This document shows positions 34,430 through 47,960 of a DNA stretch of 64,000 bases, piece by piece. The position numbers were made by a program, and so were the translations under genes. The stretch comes from Trochalopteron elliotii (lineage: Eukaryota; Chordata; Aves; Passeriformes; Leiothrichidae). Numbering within the stretch: position 1 is the first letter of the stretch; each line of letters begins with the position of its first letter. The notes beneath the pieces were generated by a model that made no database searches, was not told the DNA's origin, and saw nothing but the letters and a program-made list of their open reading frames with translations. Where the stretch lies: the NCBI GenBank assembly GCA_024734555.1, contig JANPWX010000451.1:1696728-1760727 (forward strand), given 5' to 3'.

Positions 34430-36272
34430 CTGGGGAGACAGAAAGTGATTACTACAGAGAGACATTGCTCAAGTCAGCTCTGCGAGAAATTCATCACCAG
34501 CAGCATTGGCACCACACATGAGCAGCAGCGTATGGAAACTGAACTGTAAAAAGTAACAAAATCAGTGAACTAAGAGAATGTTGCATACCGTGAACGTGAG
34601 GGAATGCATCGTTTCCCAGAGGGAGTAACGTTCCTATTTAGCAGGCTTTTGTTTTCTTACAGGAAACGCTTGGATGGGGGGATTTAGCTGTGAACACGGA
34701 GCCTTTGTTTTCTGGGAACAAAGGGAACCCAACCGACACAGGTTGGTAATGGATAAACTTTCCATGCTGAGTTGGTAGGTAAAGCCCTGGGCTTGGTACA
34801 AAACACGCAGGACTGGCTTCTTGTGCCTAAAATCCCGTGGCCCAAACAGCTGCCCTTGGAGGTAAATTTATGGCTCATTTCTGCTTAATGGCCACAAGAT
34901 CACCCTAAAATAAAGCCAAGACCAAGAGGAGGGGCTGCTGCAGAACACTGCTCCCCCCTACCCAACATTAGCAAGACGCTCTTGATAAACCTTTGAATGA
35001 GATCAATATTGTCTTTAGTCGGGAAGGCCAGTGCTGTGAGTCCTCCTGGGAAAATCCTCCTGCATGGAAAGTGGAATTGGGGTCTCCTCTGCCCCAAAAG
35101 CTTCCTATGAGCCCTTTTACCTGAAAGGTGAAGCGCTGCAATCTTCAAAGGCTCACGAACACCCGACAATTTAACACAGGCTCTCGTTGTTTACAAGGAG
35201 CTTAGCACATCTGGAACGAGAGAGAAGACGCCTTGACTTCAGCTAAATGAAGAGACTGATCTCATCCTACCAGAAGGAGAAGGGTAACAATAAAACAATT
35301 CCACAAGCGTCCCTTGTGATGACAGGACCAGTAGAATTTTCCCAATCCTGCTGGCAAACGGTAGAAAGCAAAAGTCTTGCGGAGACAGAAGGAATAAAAA
35401 CAAAATGTCTTGCAGGAGGCTAGAAAACTTTCCCAAAGCATTTTTCTTTAAACTTAACCACATGATTTACAAGCTTATTATTAGCTCCCCCCATTCCTTA
35501 CATAAAAAGAGAAATTAAAAAAGTGTAGATTAACACTTTTTTGGATATCATCCAAGCTCTCAATTCCTCTGCTTAAAGGATTATTTTGACAAATCAAAAA
35601 TCACATTTTGGGTGGCCTGGAGAGACTCAGATTTGCTCTCTCTCTGTAGCAGAAATGATCCCTTCTCAGAGGGTGCTTACTTGTGCCTCTCGGACAAATA
35701 CAGAGAGAAATCCAATTCAGCTTTGATCTAACTGTAATACAATATTGGCTGCTGATTCCAGGGAATTTTTTCCAGATTGGCCAGGCTGGGGAATGCAGTA
35801 GGTACCTTAATCTCTACCTAGTCACTACTCAGGAGATACTAGAGGTTCTTCAGTGAAAGCAGAGCCTTGGAAGCTGCTACAAGAGCATCTTCACCTGGGT
35901 CATGAGAGCAGAAAATGTTCCTGAGCAGGTCCTGACTGACATTGTGGTGGAGGGCACAAGAGTTGGGCTGTGTCCCTGGTGTCACCCACCTTTGTGGTAC
36001 CCAGCTGGACACCAAAATGCCATGGGGTGTGCTGGCTTTCTCACTGGGATGTGGCTGCAGCTCATGGTCTGGTCCTGCCACAGAGATCACCCAGCATCTG
36101 GCAAGAATTCCTGGTGGCCTCAAAGCATAATGAGCACATTTAAGGATTACAATGCATACTGGAAAGGTAAATGGATTAGCAAGAAAAAGTGCCCAGGGAA
36201 GTTCAGAGAGGCAGTTTAAGAACAAACCAAACCACTGTGAAAGAAACAATTGTCCTGGAGTAGAAAAAAGAG

Positions 36273-36307
<35 letters not shown>

Positions 36308-39300
36308 CTTAAAGGCAATCTTCATAAACAGGTTGTTGAACAAGACTATGAGGCTGGAGAAACAGATGGGAAAATGGAACAAACAGATGGAAAAACTCTA
36401 TTTCTGAAAAAAAATAATCTATTTGTAAAGCTATAGCTACTTTGAATGAACATTTCAAGGTTAGGAAGCTGAGCATCAGGAAATTTATAACAAGGCCATA
36501 AATTCATCCATCTGAGATCAGTAGGATGGCAGATGTTTTAGACAGGTGAGTAAGGTGCTTCCCAAACAGTCATGTACATTATTTATCCATAGTTAATGCC
36601 ACCATCCTCAGGGATACTTTGCTCCCCTTTAAAGCTGTATCTTATTTACTCTACAGTTAAAAAACTACCTTTCAGCTTTTCATTAACCATAGCTGGCTAA
36701 TATATTAAAAGAAAAAGAGCAAGTTCATCTTGCTTTCTGTCATCTAAACACAGGGGGAAAATGGGTCTGAGCTCACCAGCACTGTCAGAAAAGTCTACAG
36801 ACAAGAAGGGGAGAAGGAGTGAGCACCATGGCTCAGTTTTCCAACTTGATGGGGAAGTAAAGGCATCTTCATTAAATGCCTCCTACCTACCCAGCTGTTC
36901 TTGGGAAGCTCTCTGAGTAGTTTTAGAGCAGATGATCAAGAGAAAAAGTGGGAGGAAAGGTTTGATGTTACACTCATTCCAGAGGAGAAACCTCTGTTGC
37001 AGCAACCAAGCTGCAATGCTTGGGGTGAGACAGCCTTGCAGGAAAATGTGGGTCTCGTGTTTTAGTCAAAGAACCACCACCTGCAGAGACAAATCCAGCC
37101 CAAGCTTCACACAGTGCTCCTTGGTGAAGAAGGGTGAGATACTTACAGAAAAAAAAAATTTCCAGCCATGGACCAGGTGTCCAGAAACTCTCCCTGGAGT
37201 AAATGAGTTCAGTGACCTTTGAGCAGTGCTGGGATAAGCAACAAAAACAGCATTACAAAAAAGGCTCAGTTGCTCCGAGGATTGGGGATGTTGTGGTTTG
37301 GGCTGGACAGTGTTAATAGGTGCTGGTTTATGGTGTTGGCTCCAATCCCTCTGAATCACAGCTTCACAGCTGCGAGAAGGGACAGTAGAAGAGCTCCAGC
37401 TCACTGGGGAGATGCGAAGATTGAATTTTTAACTGAGTGCATTCAGCAGCATGGAGGTAAAAAAGGATGTTGGCTCTCAGCACGGGGTCTGGGGTGGGGT
37501 ATACAGCGGTGGGGACCCAGCTGCCAAGTGTGTTTTGTTGTCTCCCTTATTTCAGGTCATTTCTTTTAAGTCGATGCAGGGCTTTTAAGGACTGTGTCCC
37601 ATATCTGGGTCTTAGCAGATTTGCCCACATGTTTTCCTGTGTGTGTCTCTGGGACTCATAAAAGCGTCTTTAGTGCTCAAGTAAGTTTCCCTTTGAGAAG
37701 GGACTGTCAAAGACAGGCACTAATGTCATTAGGAGGTTACAAGGGGGAAACAAGAGAGAATTTGCTACAGATCCTCATTTCCATAATCTTGCCTCGGCTT
37801 CCTCGTTTGTCAGTTCTTAACCTCAATTCCTTAACCTCCAAATCTGTGGAGTCGTTGACCTTGGGGATTTGTCTTCAAACTGATTTCAAGTTTTAGGCAA
37901 TCTAAATTAGGCTCCCCGTGACAGAAGACAAAACTTGGTCTTTGCACCCAAATGTGAAAGACAGGCCCAGAGTGCAAGTGAAATCTTGCAGTCGTTTTTT
38001 CAAACCATCTGCCCATCTGCAGTCCCAGAACAATATCAGTTCGGTGCTGCCTTCCCTCTCTCTCTCTCAGGAATAAAGAAATTACCATAAACAAAGCAGA
38101 TCAAGGGTCTTTTTAAGCCAAATGCAGCCAAGACACATTGCTTCAGAAAGGAGCAGGAGAGGAAAAAAGAGCTGCAGGGGAAGTTTCTTCCTAATTCTCA
38201 TTAACTCCAGTTTGGCCAGTGATGCTGGACACTGCAGTGTAATTTGGAGTGGATGGTGCTGTGTCCCTCTCCATAAGCATTCAATTTCCAAGGTATTTCT
38301 GTGGCAAACAAAAGTGATCACCACAAAAAAAAAAGAAAAAAAAGGAAAAAAGACTGCAGAACTGCTCCTTAAAACTGCTCCCTAACTGTGCAGAGGAGGG
38401 AGAATACAAGAAAACAGGGAAATTAGTCTGGACACAAAGAGCCTTTTGGTCTCTCAGAACATTTCTGCTTTGCACATGGCAGTCAAACCCCTGCCTGAAT
38501 CACACTCTTTATTTCAGGGGGCGAAGCCATTGTGAGAAGATGCATTTATTTCCAAGAGTGGGCTCTGAGTTAGAGAGGCTGTGGCAAACTGGCAGGGCAG
38601 CTTGGCACGAGGATTTTCTGGAGCAGCAGGTAGAGATGAACAACGGGAGCTGGACCAGTCCCTGCATGACGGGGAAACAGGGGAGGCAGAGAGATTAAAT
38701 AATTCAGTGTGTGTTGATGTGATGCATGGAAAAATACTGCCAGAAGTCACAAAGCTAAATGCCTGGGTACCTCTCCAATGGATCAGAGAGCAGGTTTGGG
38801 GGGTAAAGAGGGGGAAACAGGCACATCCGTGCTGGGGAGCAGCTTGTGCAGTGGTGGCTGCAGAGAGGCTGCCCCCGAGGTGCCGAGAGGGGGAAGGAGA
38901 TCTGCGGGAGCCTCAGCCTCATTATTTTTATGTTCAGCTGCCTAATTACTACGTGTCAGCTGTCTGTTGGAAGGAACGATGTACTGCAGCCTCTCGTTTG
39001 GGAATTTATAGTGATTAATGGGCCTGGAGGGAATGACTAACGAGGAAATGTTAGAATTAGTAAATATGCATCACCGTGCAATGAGTTAAGTGAGGGACAT
39101 AACAAATGAGCCCAAAGATGTAAATGTTGCAGAGGTGCAACCTTTGGGATGTCCCGGGGACCCACAGAAACCGAGAGGAACAGGAGGGTGGGAGCAACAC
39201 AGGTGTGATCCCATGGGGTGACAACAAACCAAGTAAGAGGGGCCCTCCAAAGCCTTCCAAACAGTCCTAGGCAGACTTGGAGGAGCAAACTCGCTCTGGC

Positions 39301-42300
39301 AGGCACTGCAGTGGGATGGAAAGCTGTTTCCCTGTCTGTTGTATCCCGTGGAGCACAGCAAGCAGCACCGGTGTCACGGCCGCGTGTTGGGTGATCACCA
39401 CAATCTGTCCTACACCAGGACCCAGGCCTTTGAAGATATTTAGGTACTGCAAGACCCAAGCCACTTAGTTTATCCATTTCATGCATAGAAATTGCTTTCA
39501 GCTCGACTGTTTCAGAAGAATTTGTTTACCAAATAACAGCTTTGCTGCGTGCCAGGGACCTGTAGCTGGTCCAAGATCCATGCAAAGTAACACCTGCAGG
39601 CTCAGCCTTACAGGCAAGGACAGCACAGAACAGCATCATGGAGGGGCCTGGGTTTTGGGGCTACTTTCCTTCTATTCCTAAGTAAGAGAAGTGTATAAAC
39701 CCTCATAATTACAGCTTGCAGGTGTTCTTGAATGGCTGGCATTTAAAAACTGTATTATAGGCAAAATTCTACTAATTTCAATAAATTTATTAAAAGCTGT
39801 AAAATGAACAGGATAAAGGAAGAAAAGCAGCGGTCTTAATTTCTTGATCTAACATCTCAGTGAGGTCATCTGGCAACCACTGGTCTATACACCTGTCCAC
39901 TGCCAGCATCTGCTGGTGAGAACATTTCTTGAGCAGTGCAAGGTAAACATTTGTACCAGTGTTGCAGTCTTTGTATGAAACTAGAACCCAGATTAAAATG
40001 TTCATGAGTTTTGAGTCACAGAAAATCTAGAACTAGATCTGCTACAGCAAACTGAAATTTGGTCTCATTTGCACCTACCAGATCAAACCCCTCGCTCCAT
40101 GTGGCTTTTCCATTTTATTTCCAGCACAGCAACATTATTCAAATTTCACTCAATTGAAAGATGCAGCTGTTTCTATTTTTGGTGCATCCCTGTTAGAGAA
40201 TAGGAATCAAACAACAATTCTGCACTGTTTGGTGATCAGCAATATTCTGGCTGTAAGATAATTTTCACTCATTGGAAACAGAAGTCAGAGGAGCAATAGC
40301 TTAGGTGCTTCTGCCCTTTAAAGACTGCAAAACAGCTGTAATGTTATGTTTTCTCTATAATAGATATTTCTGAAAGCTGAGGCAATTTTCAGAGGACATA
40401 ACTAGATCAAGCCTGTAGCTATGGAATAGACAATTTTCCTTTTCCAGCATGCCTAGATGAAAAAAGAAAATTATTTACAGGGGGAAAAAAAATCAACAAA
40501 ACAAACACCCCCTCTCCCAAACCAATCAACTAATCTCCTTGGTGAAAATTAAATAATCTAAATAACTCCTGCCTTGGAGGATAACTGTGAACTCCTACAG
40601 GTAGAAGCAGGATCACTCTGTGTTTCAAAGTGCTTTAGGGCTCTGAAGGCAAAGCAGAACCACCAGTGCTGTCCTCCAGTTGCTGACTGGACAGCAATGA
40701 TTTCTATAATTACATTTTTAAAAGAACAAGTACTTCTCTTGCTTTTTTTGTAGAGATCAATATAAACTGAGACCAGACACGTACCAAACAACTTCTTCAT
40801 CAGCAGCATGACTCTGACAGTGGAAGCCATCCAAAGTCACTTCTTTAGTCCCTCCTAAAGCAGAAAAAGACAATTCCCCCTGCAACACATCCCCTGGAAA
40901 GAAACACTCACAAAGGTGATTTTGGCAAACCAAAGACCACCTCCAGTGTTCCCACAGGCAGTGGGAAGTATCTCATGGACCCAAACCCTCAGGAGCAGCC
41001 CAGCACTGCCCCTTTCTCTGGCAACAATGATGTAAAACACCAAATCCCAGTCTCAAAATCAGGACTTTTTCCTTTCCCATAGGTCTGTGGCCTCAGCCAA
41101 ATGCCACTGCCATCACTTCTAGTGGTGCAATGACCACTGCACCCCATGTGAAGGGAGAGTTCATCTCCCTTAAGAAAGTTCAGGACTGAAGCAGGGCTGT
41201 GGCTTCCTCTGGTTTCACCACTGGCAAGAATAGTTCAACACTTGGTTGAAATGAAGGAAAAGAAAACATTTAGCTGAAACATCATTATATATACTCTAAT
41301 TACAATCAATCCATCCCCAAACAAAATATTTAATGTCAATTTTCCCAATGATGGCTTTATGGGGGCTGTACATCCAGGGGGAAAGGATTTCTATTTTTCA
41401 ACAGCAAAACATGATGTTTTCGAATGTACTTTTTCAGTTGGAAAATGACAGGATGGAAAATCCACAGCTATCTCTACTTATAACACATCATGGTTAGGTG
41501 TGTGTGCATAGCACTTAGCACAGCATAAAACATAACATAGCACATAACACATCCAGGTGGGTGTGCATATGGCATGGGCACAAAAAGTAAGTTTTAGAGA
41601 CAAAGTTTGAGAACACAGAAACTATTGGAAAAGGAGGGTTAAATAGCAGTCAGATCAGATGGTACAAAGCAAGCTGTGCTTTCTTCATCTCAAGGAAAAT
41701 TAAAATACAAAAAACCTGTTTGCAGGTGACACTGAAAACACTTTGGAGGTCCCTCCATTTATTGTTTGGTACAGGGAGACCTGGTGCAAGAAACATTAGA
41801 AATACAAAATCATTTGTACTGGGGAAACAATACACAGCCCTCAGCAGAGATAAAATCAAAACCCACCTGATATTTCTGAGTCAGAGGAAAATGCAACTGG
41901 TCAGATGTGCCACACACTTCTCCCCCTCCTAACACTCCTTCCAAATTTTCTGGGAGCAGGAAGATTTCAACAACAGCCTCAGCAGAGCTACCCTATGCTG
42001 TGTTGTTTGCTTTTGAGGGAAATTGTTGACTGCTTTTCATTTTGCCACATGTGAGACAAAACAATCCAGTATCCCTTTATTCAATAAAATTGTTTAATAT
42101 TCCAAGTTTCTCGCATGATTCAGAAGGGAACTGTTTCCTGGTGCCAACCTCTCCTGCTTGGGGGTGGAAAATGCCTGCTCCTGGCTTGGTTTAGCAGCAG
42201 GATGGCAGCAGATTGGCCTTTCCAAAGCAGGGGGCCTTGGGCAGTGATGGAAAGACGTGCCCAATCATCAGCCAAAAATATCGCCCAAACCCAGGGGAGG

Positions 42301-43236
42301 AAACATTTTTAACAGCTCGCCTAAAAAGGCAAAAAATATTTGCCAGAGGTTCCAGCAGTATCACAGTTAACACAGACATCTCTCCTGGTAAACGGGGAGA
42401 ATTGCCTGGATTGCCTGAAACAGGTCAGTTACCACCCTGGGAGCTGCTGGCCAAGTCTGACCTCTCCACCTCACACCTGGGTGCAATTTCCAGCAGCCCA
42501 GCCACTGCTTCCAGTGAAATCAAAGCCGGTGCAGCCGTTGACTTCTCAGATCTCCAATAGGGAGATCTCAGCTGTGGTTACCAGCTGGGCTGCGCAAGTG
42601 TCATTTTCCAAAAAACCCATCTGCCACACTGAGGCTTCAGTAGCCAAGAATCTGCTACTTACTACCACAAAACTGCTCCAGATTTTCAGAGGGGTAACTA
42701 CTAGCATTTACATTTTGGGAGGGACAGAGAAGGTGGATTTTAGAAACTGTTACTTTCGGTGTTGAAAGGAAATTTTTCTCCTCCTGCGCTGGTCCAAGTC
42801 TGCCTTTTTCTCTGCTGCCTTCTTGTTTTGCTACTTCATTTTCAGACGGGTGCCCTTGGCTTCCCAGGACCATGGGCCATCTCATGGCTTTTATCTTTCT
42901 TGACATTTTACATCTGTTTTACATCTCTAGCTGCCTTTGATTTCAGCCTGGCTTCCCTTTTCTCATATTCAAGCTTAGAGGCAGAGGCAGCCCAGCTGAG
43001 ATTTGCATCTCCAGGGATGTTAGATGTCTCCAGGGTTGATGTCTGCATTGGAGTTGGTGTTCTAGATTCCCTTTAGCATCAATGGAGAGAAATGAGTGAC
43101 TAAACCATGATTTGTCTGAGCTACTTGAGGCATCTGAACTTAGTGGGGGGTAATTCCTGCACCATCAGCATCTCTTTTGCTCAATTAGCAACCAATGGAG
43201 AAGTCAATGTTGGGAGGCAAGACTCCTATCCCCTAT
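34430..43236. other. gene-free spacer
   Basis: Unique, moderately AT-rich sequence with a (TA)n microsatellite at 36.27 kb. A block at 38920-39100 is rich in TAAT/ATTA cores. The frame at 39790-40005 (- strand) looks protein-like but lacks clear splice sites on both sides. Nothing else can be supported. Confidence 0.5.
36274..36304. repeat. (TA)n microsatellite
   Basis: About 15 perfect TA dinucleotides. Confidence 0.97.
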
Positions 43237-43256
43237 CAAAAAAAAAAAAAAAAAAA
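43237..43256. repeat. poly(A) run
   Basis: Twenty A residues following a TATC. No retroposon body was recognised upstream. Confidence 0.9.
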
Positions 43257-46200
43257 TTGAAAGTGCTCTGAATGTGCCTTTTCTTTGGGAGAATCCTGTC
43301 CTTTCACAGGTGTCTTTCTACACCCTTTGGCTCAAACCATTCACAGGCACCTGCCTTCCCAGGTGATGCCACTCAGGTTCATGTATCTGGTCACAGATTT
43401 CTGCAAGGGCTGGCTGATCCACCCCCACTTATTGCCAGGGTATCTGGTGTGAATTTTCCCCAAGAGGCCATGTGAAACCTAAAATAGCATCAACAACTCT
43501 GGTTGAAGAGTATGGCCATTTACACACAGGGAGGCAGGCTAAAGAATGAAGGTTATTTAGTAGAAAAGGGGATTTATCATGATGGATGAAGGGCATTTTT
43601 AGCTCGAGAGGCAGCTGGTTTCCCTGCAACCAGATGGTCACAGGGTCCAGGCCAAACTTTGCATCTTGACCGTGCTCCAGTGTGATGATTACGACTGACT
43701 GAACTCCGAGTTTGGCCACTGTGTGAATAATAAACACCCCAGAATGATTTCTGAAGATTATTAGGTTAGTGCAGCACCCAGGTCAACATCTCACCACTGA
43801 GCTTGTGAAAAAATGAGAGGCTGAAATCAACAGTTTTAAATCACAGACATCAGTAAAAAGCACTCTCCAAGAACTAGACACTAAACCATTAAAACTGGGC
43901 CAGGATGGAGATGCTGGAGCCCACCTAACATACAAGGAAATTGAAATGTACACCAAATCTGAGCTCAGAACATGATCCTGATTTTACAAACTTGCATTTT
44001 GTCAATAAAAACATTGGCTACAAATATTTCAACACCTCCTGATTTTCAAAATTTGGCCGGGGATGGAAATTCAGATGTGTGAGGCACCTCTACTACTTCT
44101 TTATAGAGATGGCATATGATTATCCAGAATTACATACTGAACCACAGCCATAAAATCCAGCTTGAGTTGTCCTTATGCTAAATGACTCCAACACAGATGT
44201 GTGAAAATCTGTTAATAGTAATCTTTAGGTTACTTTAGTATAACAGCTGAGTGTGGTGGCATCTTGGGAACTTGCTGTCAAGTAAATTCCTGCTCTGGGG
44301 AGCAGCAGGAGCAAGAGGGAAAGGGTCTGGTACCTATCTGCTCTGGTCATCTGGAATTAATCTGCAGCCAGGCATCTGTCAAAGCTCCCAATTCTTTGGG
44401 TATCCTAGAGACAGCTGAGGGAGATAGTGCATGCAAAGGAAGTCCAGTCTGGAAATCAGTTCTGTGCACACGAGGCAGCTTGAGCACCCAAAACCTGAAC
44501 CAACAGAAACCATTTATGTTTCTTCAAGAAGACAGATTTTTTACCCAGGTATAATATACATTTTAAGATTTATACCCAGGGACCTGATGAGCCATTTAGC
44601 AATGAAAAAAAGGAGTCAATAGGAAGAAAAATAAAAGTAAAACTACACTCTCTACAACGCCTGCAAGTGGCTCCTGCAAATTCCTCACCACGGCTCCTCG
44701 GCACATCCTGATCCAGGATTCATCTGTGGAGGGAGGATCTTCCCCAGTGCATCTGCACTTCATTAGGAGTTTGTAGACTGCTAAATGAGCAACAGACCCC
44801 AGCATGAATGCACATTGTCTGAGCTGGGCTGATCACACTGTGTGATACAAGGGAGTGTTAAAAAAAACTGCTGTTCTTCAGTAAACATTGGAAGAGAAGA
44901 CTGAAGATTAATTCAAACAGCTTGGAAAACTGAAACAAGAGAAATGAGCTGAATATTTCCAAATATGGGCTACCTTACTTCAGTATCAAGCCAGGAGAAC
45001 CTTGGGGCATGCGAGCCAACCAAGCTGCAACTCCCTGGATAACAAGGCCTTAATTAAAAGCTAAATTGCACATACATAAAAAACCCCACAGGGCTCACGT
45101 CAGCCACAGAGGTCATGAAATCACAGGCAATCATATGACAAACATTAATCCAAAAGTCCAGGGAACAACTCCTCTGCACACACTCACTCAACACAAGCCA
45201 CAGAAACACTTGCAAAAATGCCATAACGATCTTAAGGCTTTTAGTACAAATAAATAAAGCCACAAATAGTAACACCAAAGGAAGAGAGAAAAGGAACCAC
45301 CAAGGGCTCTGGTCTTCTGTAGCGGGGAGTTGTTCAGTGAAAATGCCAAATTAACTCCAAGAGAGAGATTCTATCCAGTGCTCCCCCAACTCCCTGCTTC
45401 CCTGCTTCACTCCCCCAACAACTCCTGCTAATCTGATCTGGAGGAAAGTCTTCCCTGCTCCAAATCTGGCACTCATTTTACCCTCACATACAATCAAAAC
45501 ATGCCAACCAGCACTTGAGATGTTTTTCTTTAATACCATTAGGAGCAATAACACACCATGCTCAACATCCCATCTCCAGCTGCTTTGGAGAAAAGCAAAA
45601 AACCCCAGCTCAGACACCAAACTATGCACAGGGGGCTCAAGGAGAGGAATAATTAGCTGATTTATGTAATTCCCACATCCAGCCGTGGGTTTTATTCAGC
45701 ACCCTGTTTGGATGGTCCTGACTCCCATCACCTTAAGCAGCAGATCTCCCCACACACACCTTGGCACCAGGGATAAGCACAGATGGTCCCACACTGAGGC
45801 TGCATCCAGAAGGTCAGTGCAGGGTGATTTATCTCTCGGGGCACAGCAGACCCTGGGACTCAGCTGCTGTAATTTGGGGGCAACTCAGCTGCTGCCATGG
45901 ATATCTGCTGAGGATCTGCTCCTCTGGTTTTCTGCCATTAAAGACCAGCAGCTTGCATGAAAAGCAGTAAGAAAACTTGTAAAAGAGAGGAAATTTGTGT
46001 AGGGCAAACCAGGTACATTGTCCATGTTGGCAATGCTGACCAGCCACCAGCACATCATGAGGCACAACCTATCCTTGGTGACTCTGTATTATTAATTTTG
46101 ACTCAAGTCACCCTTTAATGAACTTTTCATTTTCATTTCAACTGGAGGCTTCCAAGACCATTTCCTTTGGAAGACACACGAACCTAAAGCTCAGCATGCT

Positions 46201-46368
46201 GCTTGGGGATGATGGGGTCACTCGCAGCAGACTCCTCTTAGAAGAAAATTCTCTGTGCCTGTAGGTCTTTCCCCAAGCCTTCCCTGATGGCTCATTGCAT
46301 CTCCCAGGTGTGACATGGAGTCACAAGCCCTTGTCCCATGGGACAGGCAAATGGGGAGTTTCCTGAGA

Positions 46369-46461
<93 letters not shown>
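46369..46461. repeat. compound (ATT)n(ATC)n microsatellite
   Basis: About 18 ATT units run directly into about 13 ATC units without interruption, a one-base transition in the repeat unit. Open frames of Ile, Asn, Asp or Met repeats here are artefacts. Confidence 0.97.
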
Positions 46462-47619
46462 TGGCTTCACTGGTGGAAGACCAGAACCTTGCCAGGAGCG
46501 GGAAATGAGCTCATGTGGATGTACTCTTGAAAAAAACAATGTCCTCTCAAATAGGCCACAAAACAAGACAATTAAATGCAGTCTGCCAGCAGAAATACAC
46601 TTGGGACAAGAAATACACTTGAGGCAATGCTTCCCAAGCCTCCCCTCAGCACCCACCACCAGGAGCACGTTGTGGGTGTGGGTTTTGCTGTGCTGACTGA
46701 GATAGGAAGAGAGCAGCCCCAGCAGCATCATTCAGGGCTGGATCCAGAGGCAGCACAGAGCTGGATTTTCCTCCGGGGGTCCAGCCGGTGGGGATGCGGC
46801 CACACAGCTGTGAGGGAAGAAGCTGTAGCTATAAATGAGTGTTGTTCTCCATCTCCTGACGTCAAGGGAAGCTTTGCTGGCGAGCTCTGCCAAGCTACAG
46901 AGAAGTTCTCCCACCCCACACAGCCCCCACGTGAGATCTCAGCCGTCTCCCTCCCAGCCGGGTGCAGGCACCGCCTCCACCCCCGGCCCCGAGCTGCCGG
47001 GATGGGGGGATGTTCTGCCAAAAGCTGCTTGCCCAAAAAGCCACTTTCCATCTGCAGCACCTCATGCTGGACCCCAAATTGATGGAGGATTTGTATCCAG
47101 GAGACCCCGGGGTGGGAGTGTTGTGAGTCCCCAGATTCATGGCAGCAGGATGGAGAGAAAACATCTCACCAGCAGCCTCAACCTCTAATGCTTCTCAATC
47201 AATACCTGGGCTTGAGCTGTTGCTTTTTATTTTCATTACTGACAGGGGATATCTCATTGCATTGCTCCCTTTATATGGAGAGAGAAGAGAGCTTTGTGCC
47301 TCTTTTAGAAAAGAGAAATAAATAAAATAATATAGCCCTTTCCTTCTGCAAATAGTCAGGACTGAGCTGGGGAACAGGTGAGGCCAGGAGCAGGTAACTC
47401 TCCATAGCTGTGATGCGGGAACAACATTCCCAGCATATCCTTAAACAAACCCATGGGAGAAGCCAAAGCCACCCCAAACTTTCCCCTTCAGCCTGTAATT
47501 TTCAGACAACAAACCAATCCTTTCACTTTTCTAAAGGAGTGAAGAGAGAGGCAGAGAACTGGAAAAACCCTTTATAGAAATATCAGCTGTTCCTCCTCAT
47601 TCCCACCCCCAGTTCTGTT

Positions 47620-47960
47620 TTTTGACAAGTTAAAGTGAGGCCATAACTTATTCTGCTTTGTTCGACAGGGCTAATCACACGTGACTCTAATCACTCATGA
47701 TGTTTTATTGATTTTAAGCACATTTAATCAGAAATTGGCTCGGAGTTAGATTCCTGCTAATTACTGAGAAGCAGCATTTTGAATGACTTCACAATTGGAC
47801 TGCAGATTAGAATGGACAATATGTACTAAAATAATGATTCATGCATTCAGCTCCCTGGATTTATTTTGTTTATATTGGATTTTTTAATCTTTAAAGACAT
47901 AATTCTGCATATAGGCAAGCAGCATTTAAAACCCTTAACAAAATGGGTTTAATTTAACAG
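47620..47960. promoter_or_regulatory. candidate conserved noncoding element
   Basis: A 340-bp repeat-free AT-rich block dense in homeodomain and related cores (CTAATCA, TAATCACTCATGA, TTTAATCAG, GCTAATTACTGAG, ATAATGATTCATGCA). Such composition is typical of deeply conserved enhancers in gene deserts beside developmental regulators such as NFIA. Conservation itself was not tested. Confidence 0.35.

Noticed and set aside
38581..39018. 145-codon + strand frame
   Set aside because: No splice context, overlaps an equally open - frame, and the composition is not convincing.
46218..46731. Frames with long Met, Ile, Asp or Asn runs
   Set aside because: Produced by the (ATT)n(ATC)n microsatellite.
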